Source: Candidatus Rubneribacter avistercoris (GTDB lineage: Bacteria > Actinomycetota > Coriobacteriia > Coriobacteriales > Eggerthellaceae). From it: a stretch of 64,000 nucleotides of DNA. The position numbers were made by a program, and so were the translations under genes. Within the stretch, counting starts at the first letter, position 1, and each line of letters starts with the position of its first letter. Positions 12,254 through 20,300 of this stretch are shown here, in pieces. Below the pieces are notes generated by a model. It searched no databases. It saw only the letters and a list, made by a program, of their open reading frames with translations, and was not told the DNA's origin. Location: assembly GCA_019115845.1 (NCBI GenBank), contig DXCU01000010.1, forward strand, positions 1-64,000, read 5' to 3'.

Positions 12254-12263
12254 CCCCCCCCCC
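12254..12263. repeat. C10 homopolymer upstream of the giant adhesin promoter
   Basis: Ten C on the plus strand (ten G on the coding strand of the adhesin), about 100 bases upstream of the predicted -10. It is not in a gene. Slippage here would change upstream spacing only. Confidence 0.6.
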
Positions 12264-12317
12264 ATCTCGAATTACGCTTTCGCTCGGTCCGATTCTGCGT
12301 TTTCTGCAAATGTGCAA

Positions 12318-12492
12318 AAAAATTTTTTCAGTTGGTCAAAATCCGGGCAAATCGGGGGTTTTAGGCGGCCTCCAGCCGCCTTTTTGTGCACCTGAAAAAC
12401 TCCGACCTGGGATTTCTCTCCGAAAAGGAAGGACCTGCTTCCGCCAAACCCCCGATTCGCCCGGATTTTGACCAAATGAGGGAATTTTCCGT
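12318..12492. repeat. Palindromic module, arm type D, copy 2
   Basis: Arms GGTCAAAATCCGGGCAAATC (from 12334) and its inverse (ending 12473), extended outward by AT-rich AAATTTT-like flanks. Inside are a small GGCGGC..GCCGCC hairpin (12364-12380) and the core at 12403-12418 (CGACCTGGGATTTCTC exactly). Confidence 0.8.
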
Positions 12493-12633
12493 GTTGAACC
12501 AGAATTGGCAGAGGCCAGGCCGGTTCGCCGGGCAAAACCTTACCCGTCAGGCGGGGAGAGCCTTGCCCGGCGCCCGACCAGGGAAGGCTCGGTTCGAGAT
12601 TCGGCAAACACCGGTTCGTGTCAACGCCGGTTT
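12493..12633. repeat. Palindromic module, arm type A, copy 1
   Basis: Begins GTTGAACCAGAATTGGCA and ends with the inverse-type sequence CGTGTCAACGCCGGTTT. It is the reverse complement of the copy at 13113-13272, sharing GAACCGGTGTTTGCCGAATC near one end. It directly joins module D on its left and module C on its right. Confidence 0.75.
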
Positions 12634-12653
12634 CGCAGAGAGCGCGCCCGCGC

Positions 12654-12792
12654 GGCGAGAATCCACCGAAGTCGGAAGGTCTGGCCGCCCGCGCGCCTTC
12701 CCCGTCGTTGCCGCAGAACCGCCGACCTGGTGCTTTCCTGACGAAAGAAGGACGCTCGCAACGCAATCTTTCCGACTTCGGCGAATTCTCGC
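12654..12792. repeat. Palindromic module, arm type C, copy 1
   Basis: Arms GGCGAGAATCCACCGAAGTC and GACTTCGGCGAATTCTCGCC, with the core variant CGACCTGGTGCTTTCC at 12723-12738 between them. Same arm type as 34814-34963. Confidence 0.75.
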
Positions 12793-12811
12793 CACCGGAG
12801 GCCGTTTTTTG

Positions 12812-12914
12812 CCAAACCACCGTCGACCTTCCGGGCCCTCCCGCATGCGGCGGGCGACCCGCGGGGCGAGGCCCCATGCGGCGGGCCGGCTCATCCTGCG
12901 CCGACGGCGATTCA
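12812..12914. repeat. Degenerate arm type A module
   Basis: AACCACCGTCGACC at one end and CGGCGATTCAAC at the other, with GC-rich inverted sequence (GCATGCGGCGGGC and CCATGCGGCGGGCC) between. It is weaker than the other A copies. Confidence 0.5.
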
Positions 12915-12933
12915 ACGATGATCGAAAGAATCA

Positions 12934-13091
12934 TGGACAAAACAGGCCCTCATCCACACGGATTCGAGCGGAATCGGCCCGATCCGGACCCCTTTCAAGG
13001 AGGCGCGCGGAAAGGCCGCGCGTTTCCCCAGGTAGGCAGCTCGCGGTTTTGGTTATCCTCTTTTGAGGATGTGGATTGGGGGCCGTTTTGT
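12934..13091. repeat. Palindromic module, arm type E
   Basis: Arms GGACAAAACAGGCCCTCATC and the inverse of GGACAAAACGGCCCCCAATC (13072-13092). A core-like sequence in reverse orientation lies at 13022-13034 (TACCTGGGGAAAC on the minus strand). This is the only copy of these arms in the window. Confidence 0.65.
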
Positions 13092-13112
13092 CCAGAAGGG
13101 CCGCCGTTCGCT

Positions 13113-13272
13113 GTTAAATCACCGTTGACACGAACCGGTGTTTGCCGAATCTCGGGCCGGGCTTCCCCTGATTGGGCGTTTTGGAAAGCCCCGTCTGCCC
13201 GTCGGAAAGGGCTCTCCGAAGCGCCGGCGGGGCCTTGCCCGGCGGCCCGGCCCATGCCGATCCCGGTTCAAC
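13113..13272. repeat. Palindromic module, arm type A, copy 2
   Basis: Begins GTTAAATCACCGTTGACAC and ends CCGATCCCGGTTCAAC. It is followed after GGGGCGCTTTCGA by a type B module; the same A-B junction appears inverted at 35201-35230. Confidence 0.75.
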
Positions 13273-13287
13273 AGGGGCGCTTTCGAA

Positions 13288-13446
13288 AGTTGGTCACAAA
13301 CGTCGCCCTGTGGCACTCCGGGCGGTCGATTCGGCTCGCCAGCAAGCCGCACGATTCTCGCGACCTGGGGTTTCTCCAAGCGCGGAGGGCACAGAGGGCA
13401 GAAAACCGGCCCCGCGCGTGCCATAGGGTGCGGTTTGTGGCCAACT
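13288..13446. repeat. Palindromic module, arm type B, copy 1
   Basis: Arms AGTTGGTCACAAACGTCGCC and the inverse of AGTTGGCCACAAACCGCACC, each followed by CCTRTGGCAC. The core CGACCTGGGGTTTCTCC lies at 13361-13377. Same arms as 29417-29575 and 35048-35208. The remainder, 13447-13514, is GC-rich hairpin-forming sequence next to the kinase stop codon. Confidence 0.8.
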
Positions 13447-13514
13447 CGCGGGCAACCCCTCGCCGAGCCGCCGGCACGGGCCTGCGCCGGCCGGATCCCG
13501 GGCCGGGCCTCGCC

Positions 13515-14834
13515 CTACCGTCCCAGCGCGCCGCCTTTGAGCACCAGCTTGACGCAGGTGCCGACGCCCAGCTCGCTTTCCACGTCCATATGGGTGCCCA
13601 TTCCGAAGTACCCGCAAATGCGGTCGTGCACGTTTTTCACGGCAATGCCCAGGCCCGTGGACGATTCCGGATGCAGGATGTTCTGCCGCGCCTCCTCGGT
13701 CATGCCCACGCCGTCGTCGGCCACGCGGATGACCACGTCGTCGCCGGCCACCTCGCCCTTCACCAAAATGGTCAGCTTCCCCTCCGAGGGCATGGCGTGG
13801 CGCACCGCGTTTTCCACCAGCGGCTGGATCAAAAACGGCGGCACCAGCATGTCGTCCACGCGCGGATCGATGTCCTCCTCCATGACCACGCGATCGGCTC
13901 CGAAACGCGCCACCTCGAACGTGAAGTACCGCCGCGTCTGCTCCATTTCCCGAGCGAACACAATGAGGTCGGCCGAGTCCTCCAACGTGCGACGGTAGAA
14001 CACGGCGAACTCCCGCAGCAGCTTGCGCGCGGTCACGGGGTCGGTGCGCACAAGCGAGGCGATGGTGTTGATGGTGTTGAACAGGAAATGGGGATTGATC
14101 TGGCTTTGCAGCATCTTCAGCTCCATGCGCGTGGCCAGCTGCGTCTGCTCTTCCAACGCGGCCGCGGCCATCTGCGTGGACAGGAGCTGGCCGAACCCCT
14201 CGGCCATTGATTTTTGCGTCTCGCTGATGTGGCTGGCGCGCCGGTAGTAGAACTTGAGCGTGCCAGCCACGGTGCGGCCGATGGTCAGTGGCACGATGAT
14301 GGCGGCCTTGATGCTGGAATGGCCCCGCGGAAAGCCTATGTCCTCGGGCGTGAACAGAATGCGCATCGTACCCTCCGCGATGGCGGCGTGCGTCGCATGC
14401 GTTCGGATGATGCTGCCGGTGGGGTTCGCCGACTCCTCGTGCCCGACGTAGGCCAAGATGCGCTCTTTGTCGGTGATGGCCACCGCGATGGCGGCCGTGG
14501 CGGGAAGCAGCAGCTGGCAGATCTTCTGCGCTGCGGCGGGATCCATGCCCTCGCTCATGCACGCGAGCGTTTGGCTTGCCAGCTTGAGCATGGCGTTGGA
14601 TTGGCGCGCGCGCACCGAGTCGGGGTCCATGTACAATCGGATAACCACCACAATGGACAGGGTGAACACCACGCCCGCGCAGGCCAGAGCCGCCATGTTG
14701 CGGTTCGGGCCCACCAGGTGCCAGATGAGCACCAGCCCCGAGAGCACGGCAATCGTGAACATGAGCATCTCGAGCGTGAAAAAGCGGGGCAAGGCCGCCC
14801 TTGCCGCCCGAGCCGCTTGAGCGTCTTCCTGCAT
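13515..14834 (-). CDS. LytS-type sensor histidine kinase (orphan)
   Basis: 439 residues from the ATG at 14834, which has GGAGGAG six bases upstream. Two or three N-terminal membrane segments (about 20-65) are followed by a GAF-like region, then a His_kinase domain with the phosphoacceptor motif QINPHFLFN and a HATPase domain (VENAVRHAM; DDGVGM; STGLGIAVKNV). This is the architecture of LytS/YehU-type kinases that normally signal to a LytTR regulator, but none is adjacent. It lies 84 bp downstream of the TauE/SafE gene on the same strand and is probably co-transcribed with it. The signal is unknown; control of transport or wall functions is inference from family and neighbours. Confidence 0.9.
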   Translation of the reverse strand: MQEDAQAARAARAALPRFFTLEMLMFTIAVLSGLVLIWHLVGPNRNMAALACAGVVFTLSIVVVIRLYMDPDSVRARQSNAMLKLASQTLACMSEGMDPAAAQKICQLLLPATAAIAVAITDKERILAYVGHEESANPTGSIIRTHATHAAIAEGTMRILFTPEDIGFPRGHSSIKAAIIVPLTIGRTVAGTLKFYYRRASHISETQKSMAEGFGQLLSTQMAAAALEEQTQLATRMELKMLQSQINPHFLFNTINTIASLVRTDPVTARKLLREFAVFYRRTLEDSADLIVFAREMEQTRRYFTFEVARFGADRVVMEEDIDPRVDDMLVPPFLIQPLVENAVRHAMPSEGKLTILVKGEVAGDDVVIRVADDGVGMTEEARQNILHPESSTGLGIAVKNVHDRICGYFGMGTHMDVESELGVGTCVKLVLKGGALGR

Positions 14835-14918
14835 ACTCTCCTCCTGACCAGGGTGCGCCGCCCGGCAAGCGCCCAGCATGGCGGCGGCGCGTGCGCAGCG
14901 CCGTCGCCGTTTCGTCCG

Positions 14919-15749
14919 TCAGCCCAGTATACCGAATTCGTTGAGCGCCAGCAGGACGGCGGCCACCAAAAGAAACCCGCTGAAAATGAAGCGGAGCGTG
15001 CGCTCGGGAACCACGCGCACCAGGCGGGCGCCCACCGCCGCGCCGGGGATGGACCCCACCGCCACGGCGATGCCCGCCAGGTAGTTGATGTTGCCGAACA
15101 GCGCCTGCTCGATAACGCCGGGAACGGCCAGTATCATGACGGCCATCAGCGAGGTCCCCGACGCCAGCCGCATGGGAATGCCGACGAACGACAGCATGAA
15201 AGGCACCATGATGAAGCCGCCTCCCACGCCCACGTACCCGGAGGCAAGACCGGCCCCCAAGCCAATGATCGCGCCCGTGACCAGCTGCTTCCGCGTGAGT
15301 TTGACGGAAGAGGGAGGCGGCGCGGCGTCGTTTGCGTCGCCCTTCGCGGATTGGCCCGCTTCCGCAGTCCGCGACTCCTTCACCGCCTTCCTGAGCACGT
15401 CGACAGCCGACCACCCGATGATGAGGGCGGCGGCCACCATGATCATCCACGACGGCGAGATGCTGGCCAGCCACACGCCCACAGGCGAAGTGAGGGCGCC
15501 GCCCAAGCCGGTGGCCACCCCCAAAGAAACCACGCACGTTTTGAACCGCACATGCGACGCCACGCCCGACACGGACGTGGGGATGATGGTGAACAGCGAC
15601 GTTGCCGTGGACATGACGGGGCTCATGTTGAAGAGCAGGCGGAACACGGGCACCAAGATGGTCCCCCCGCCTATGCCGAGCATGCCCGACAAAACGCCGA
15701 TCCCCGCTCCAACAAGCGCGGGAAGAGCGAACAGCGTGAGGGTGTCCAT
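14919..15749 (-). CDS. TauE/SafE-family membrane permease
   Basis: 276 residues with about eight hydrophobic segments and two related halves, each with the family glycine-rich motif (GMLGIGGGTILVP near residue 22; GYVGVGGGFIMVP near residue 155). A polar linker with Ala/Asp/Ser (about 120-145) joins the halves. Members export or import sulfite, sulfoacetate or related anions; the substrate cannot be told from sequence. It starts 16 bp after the glycosyltransferase gene ends and precedes the orphan kinase, suggesting a three-gene operon. Confidence 0.92.
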   Translation of the reverse strand: MDTLTLFALPALVGAGIGVLSGMLGIGGGTILVPVFRLLFNMSPVMSTATSLFTIIPTSVSGVASHVRFKTCVVSLGVATGLGGALTSPVGVWLASISPSWMIMVAAALIIGWSAVDVLRKAVKESRTAEAGQSAKGDANDAAPPPSSVKLTRKQLVTGAIIGLGAGLASGYVGVGGGFIMVPFMLSFVGIPMRLASGTSLMAVMILAVPGVIEQALFGNINYLAGIAVAVGSIPGAAVGARLVRVVPERTLRFIFSGFLLVAAVLLALNEFGILG

Positions 15750-15765
15750 AGGCGCAACCGACTCC

Positions 15766-17067
15766 CTACTCGGCGATGTTCAGGCGTATCTCGCTTGTGA
15801 CGCCCGGGTCAATGGCCGACGGAGAGGCGGCCACGGGATGCACGGGCGCGCCGTCGCCGGCGGCGTCGAGCTGACGCTGGGCGGCCGACTGCAGCAGCGC
15901 CGTGCGCAGGATCTGATCGCCCTCCATGCGCGCCATAAGCTCCGGCCACACGAACTGGAACTCGAAGTACTTCGCGCAGTTGCGCTGGGCGTACGTGGTG
16001 GCCTCACCCGTTGCCGCCTTGGCCGCCTTGCGGTACGCCCGCTTGTCGGGGCGCGCCAAGCTGCGCAGAAACGCCGTCAGGCGGATGCGCTTCGTGATGC
16101 CCGGCTCCAGGAACGGGCCCGGGTACGGCTCAAGCGACGAGGGCTTCACCTGCAGAAGGTCGATCTGGGTGCGGCTGTACTCCATCTTGCGGTACTCGTA
16201 GAGCCAGCGGAAGATGTCCTGGCGGAAACGCGTGCCCTCGCTGGCCGTCTCGGGGGGCAGATGGCGCAGGCTCCACTGGTTGTCGAACCAGATGTCCGAG
16301 CCGTACATGCGCAGGTTCAGCATGTAGTCCAAATCCTCGCCGCGCGCGATCCACGGGTCGAAGGACAGGCGCCGGAACGCCTCGCGATGCAGCGCCAGGC
16401 AGCCGCCGCACACGTGGTTCGAACGCGACAGGCGCGGACCCCGCACGGCCTTCGAGATCCACTTGTTGAACGCCCTGCCCTGCTGCCAGAAATGGTTGTA
16501 CCACTTGTCTTGGCTTTTCGAGAGATAGGAGCCCTCGGAGTTGAAGTAGAACCCGGTCTTGGCCAGGATGGGGATGCCCTTCTTGGTGAGCTTGCCCAGC
16601 CCGTACATGGCCTTTTGGAGGAAGTCGGCGTCGTCCACCACCTCGTCATCGTCCAAAAACACCACCGAGTCGTAGCCCAAGACGTTGGCCATCACCAATC
16701 CGAGGTTGCGCACGGCGCCGTACCCGGCAAGGCCGATCTCCTTCTGCAGCTTGCCCAGGCCCAGCTGCTCCATGCGCTGCTGAACGAGCGCCAGCTCGGA
16801 CGAGCCGATGACCAGCGTGTTGAGCGACGGGAACCGGGACACCGCAGCTTGCACCTTCTCGGACGCCTGGTTCTCTATGGAAGGCTCGCTGACAACCAGC
16901 ACCAGCACCTGGCCCAGCCCGCGTACCTTCTGCAGCGACGCAAGAAGCCGCGGCAGCTCGCCGGGCGCCGAGATGGGCGTGGCGTGATCGTAGGTGGTGA
17001 GCATGGTGCCGCCTTCTTTGCGGCGCCGAGCGGAGATGAAAACGGGAACGACGACAACCGGGTTCAT
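15766..17067 (-). CDS. Family 2-like glycosyltransferase
   Basis: 433 residues from the ATG at 17067, with GAAGGA upstream. It has a GT-A type fold signature: an N-terminal beta strand (NPVVVVPVFIS), a YGAVRNLGLV segment, and a DDD metal-binding motif in SVVFLDDDEVV near residue 135, followed by CGGCLALHREAFRRLSFDPW and a GEDLDY acceptor-side motif. No membrane segments are seen, so it is likely cytoplasmic. The sugar and acceptor are not predictable. It is the first gene of the apparent operon with the TauE/SafE permease and LytS-type kinase. Confidence 0.85.
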   Translation of the reverse strand: MNPVVVVPVFISARRRKEGGTMLTTYDHATPISAPGELPRLLASLQKVRGLGQVLVLVVSEPSIENQASEKVQAAVSRFPSLNTLVIGSSELALVQQRMEQLGLGKLQKEIGLAGYGAVRNLGLVMANVLGYDSVVFLDDDEVVDDADFLQKAMYGLGKLTKKGIPILAKTGFYFNSEGSYLSKSQDKWYNHFWQQGRAFNKWISKAVRGPRLSRSNHVCGGCLALHREAFRRLSFDPWIARGEDLDYMLNLRMYGSDIWFDNQWSLRHLPPETASEGTRFRQDIFRWLYEYRKMEYSRTQIDLLQVKPSSLEPYPGPFLEPGITKRIRLTAFLRSLARPDKRAYRKAAKAATGEATTYAQRNCAKYFEFQFVWPELMARMEGDQILRTALLQSAAQRQLDAAGDGAPVHPVAASPSAIDPGVTSEIRLNIAE

Positions 17068-17249
17068 GCACGTCCTTCTATCGGCCAACAGTTCGCGGGC
17101 CTGCGGGCGAAGACGGCGGGGCCGCGCCCGTCCGCAAAGCCGGACACCGTATTGTATAGCCAGAATCGTTCGGCTGTCGCCCAATTCATCGAATCAGTGC
17201 AGCGGGACGAAGGGCGAAAGGCGGCGAAAGGACGGCGGGGCGCCCCTGT

Positions 17250-17362
17250 TTGGGACGGCGGGGGCGCTCGCTTGGCGGGCCCCCATCGCGTCCGGCGGGG
17301 GCGCTCGCTTGGCGGGGCGTGCCGCTCGGGACGGCGGGGGCGCTCGCTTGGCGCGCCCCCGC
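17250..17362 (-). terminator. Three tandem hairpin units downstream of the YDG-repeat protein
   Basis: GGCGGGGGCGCTCGCTTGGC occurs three times at about 40-bp spacing. Each copy can pair GGGGGCGC with a following GCGCCCCC or GGGCCCCC. No U-run follows. The position right after the stop codon of the leftward gene suggests GC-rich terminators or 3'-end protection. Confidence 0.5.
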
Positions 17363-17368
17363 GCGCCA

Positions 17369-20300
17369 TCACCTTCCCTTGCGACGCACGACGAGCGCGC
17401 AAACGCCCGCCGCCACCGCGCAAACCGCAAGCAGCACCACCGCGATCGCAAGCGGATCGCCCGTCGGCAGGGGGACCTGCGCCGGGGCGGCGGCCTTCTC
17501 CTCGCCCGACGTCGCGGGCGCGCCCTCCCCCGCCGGCGCCGAACCGGACCCGGGGTTAGACCCAGGGCTGGAGCCGGAATCGGGGGTCGCCGCGGCATCC
17601 GACCCAGAGCCGGAGCCGGGCGCGGAACCGGGGGGCGTCGCGGGATTGGAGTCCGGATCCTGCCCGACGTTCGGCGCCTCGGCAACCCGCACCGCAACCG
17701 TGCCGGAGACAGGCTCGTAGTTGGCGGAGTCCCGGGGAACGAACGTCCACATCGCCTCGTGCTCGCCTGCCGCAAGCACGAGCGAGGGGTCGCTCCACGC
17801 AAGCGAACCCGGAACCGGATCGCCCGAAGCATCGTTCGAAAACGCCCCCGACAGCCCGACGGCGGACAGCGGAGAGCCGGCCGCCACCTCCCCGATCACG
17901 GAAACCGAACCCGTCACCGCAGGCACCGCCTTCACAACCTCGCCGACGGCGGACACCGGCGGCGCGTCCGCCGCAATCACGTAGTTCGACGCCGCGTCGC
18001 TGCCGAGCAGCTGCACGGACACGTTCGTCGCGCGCTTGCCCGCGCCCGCGTTCGCGTCGGCGTACACCCCCGCCCCCTGCACGTCCGTGCCCACGACCAG
18101 CCGCTCGCCGGGCACAAGGTTGTCGAACACGGCCTCGGCCACCGGGGCGTCAAGCGAGCCGTCGTAAGCGCGCGGGGCGATGGAGGCCGAAACAAGGACG
18201 ATCTCCCGCGGCGCTATCCCCGAGGGGACCGTCCCGCGCACCTCGACGCCCGAACGGGCCGCGGCGGGCAACGCGTAGTTGTGGGCCCGGGCACCGAAGA
18301 GGGAAACCCCGGAGGCCACCACGGCGTTCTCGTACGCGTTCTTCCCGGCGAACGCGTACGCCGCAGCCGTTGCCTCCACCTGGCCGGCGTCGGAGGCGAG
18401 CACCCCGCCCGTCAGCGCCAGCCCCAGCGTGTGGCTCGCCGGAACGGCCGTTGTGCCGTCGTAGGCCTTGGCGGCGTCGCCCGTCAGGGCCACCTCAACC
18501 GAACGCCGGGCGACCGAGAGCGGCACCGTTCCCGAAACGGGCTGGTAGGTGGCCGAATCGTCAGGCGCGAACGTCCAGGAGGGGGCGGCGTCGCCCGCAT
18601 CGGGGACCGCGCCCGGGTCGTCCCACGAAAGCGTGCCTGCAACCTCCCGCCCCGTCTGCGGATCGACGAACGTCGCCGAAAGGGCCGACTCGGAGACGGC
18701 CTGCCCGTACGTTATGGGCGTTGCGGCCACGCCCGACGCGACGGGCTGGGCGCGGTTGGCGCTCGACACGTTCAGAACCGCCGTCACAGGTTCGAAGTTG
18801 CCCGACTCGTACACCGCGGTCACCGTGCCCACCGGCCCCTCGGCAGACGATTCGACAGGCTGGATGGGCAGGGTCAGCACCGAACCCTCCAAGCGCGCGG
18901 GGCCGGCGCCCTCATCGTAGTAGCCGCCCGACACGTTTACGGAGCTGAGCGTCCAACCCTTCGCATCGCCCCATGTCAGACCGTCCCCAAGCGCGGGAAG
19001 CAGCGTGGCGAAGTCGAACGTCGCCACCGAGGGGACGCCGTTTTTGACGACGAGCGAGGCGGACGCGGCCGCAGGCGGGGCCACGCGCTCAACAACAACC
19101 CGCGCCTCAACTTGCCGCTGCTCGTAGCGGATGTGCGGGGCGGCCGTTACGTCGGTCCATGCGGCAAGCGTTATCCGCACATCGTAGGCGCCGGCGTCCG
19201 TTGGCAGGCCATCCCGCCACCCGTCCGTCGCGCCGGCGGCGCGGTGTTGGTAGGACAGCTGGTCGGCCGTGGCGGGAACGGCGCCGTACGCAGCCTGCGC
19301 CACCACGTCGGCCTGTTGGAGGGCCGCGCCGTCGTAGGGCACGGAGGCGCCGGCCACTGCGGAAAGCGTCGCGACGCCCTCCACGACCTCGGGCTTGGCC
19401 GGGGCGATGACCACGCTGCGGGAGATCTTCGGATCGGCGGGCACCCGGTACCACGACGCCCGGTCGCCCTCCACGCGCTCCAAGGTCACCTGGAAGGTTC
19501 CGGCGGTCTGGCGGGAGGCGTTGTCGCTCAGCACAAACGCCAAGCCCTTGTCGGGCACCTTCGACCCCTCGGCGACGGAGGCGCTCACGTGCACGCCGTC
19601 GTTCTCGCGGCGGTCGTCCATGCCGCTCCACGCAACGTCGCCATCCGCAAGCGTGTACGGGTTCGCCGTCAGGCGGGCGGTGGCCCGGCCCTCGACATGG
19701 TTGCCCCCGTCCGCCACCGCGGTGACGGTGATCTGGTTCTCCCCCGGCTCAAGCGCGTCAACCGCGTCCTCAAGGGCGAACACGGCGCTCAGCTCCTCTT
19801 GGGCAAGGCTCAAAACCCCCAGCTCCCCGCGAGGACCCGCTATGCTCACCTGCGCCGGCGAGTCCGCCGACGCGCCGGCTATCCGCGCCGTCACGGTGAA
19901 ATGGTCGTCGGCCACGTAGGTGACGCTCGGCTGCTCGACGCCGGCCTCGCCCACCTGCCACGGAACCGGCGTGATGGAGCCCCGCGCGTCAACGTGGCCG
20001 CTGGCGGCAAGCCGGTAGAACCCGGCGTTCTCTCCCGACAGCGACACATCCGAGGCCACGATGGGCACGTCGGTCCCCGCGTCCGCCGACGCGTACGCGT
20101 ACGACCCCACAATCACCTGCGGCGCCAAGCCGCCCACCACCTGATCGGCGGGAACGGCCGCCGTGATGGCATCTGGCATGGTCACTGCGGTCGTGCCGTC
20201 GTAGGGTTTCGTCACGCCCGAGGCCGCATGCTCCACCGTCACCTCCTTCTTCGCAAGCCGCACCTCGCACGCAACGTCATGGGAACCCGACGCGTCGGCG

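Noticed and set aside
12318-13446. CRISPR-like repeat array
   Set aside because: Repeats are inverted, of several types and unevenly spaced, with no constant-length spacers and no cas genes in the window.
12386-13480. Open frames of 200-750 codons over the palindromic island, some running into the kinase gene
   Set aside because: They cross inverted repeats, code for low-complexity Arg/Pro-rich peptides and have no conserved pattern.
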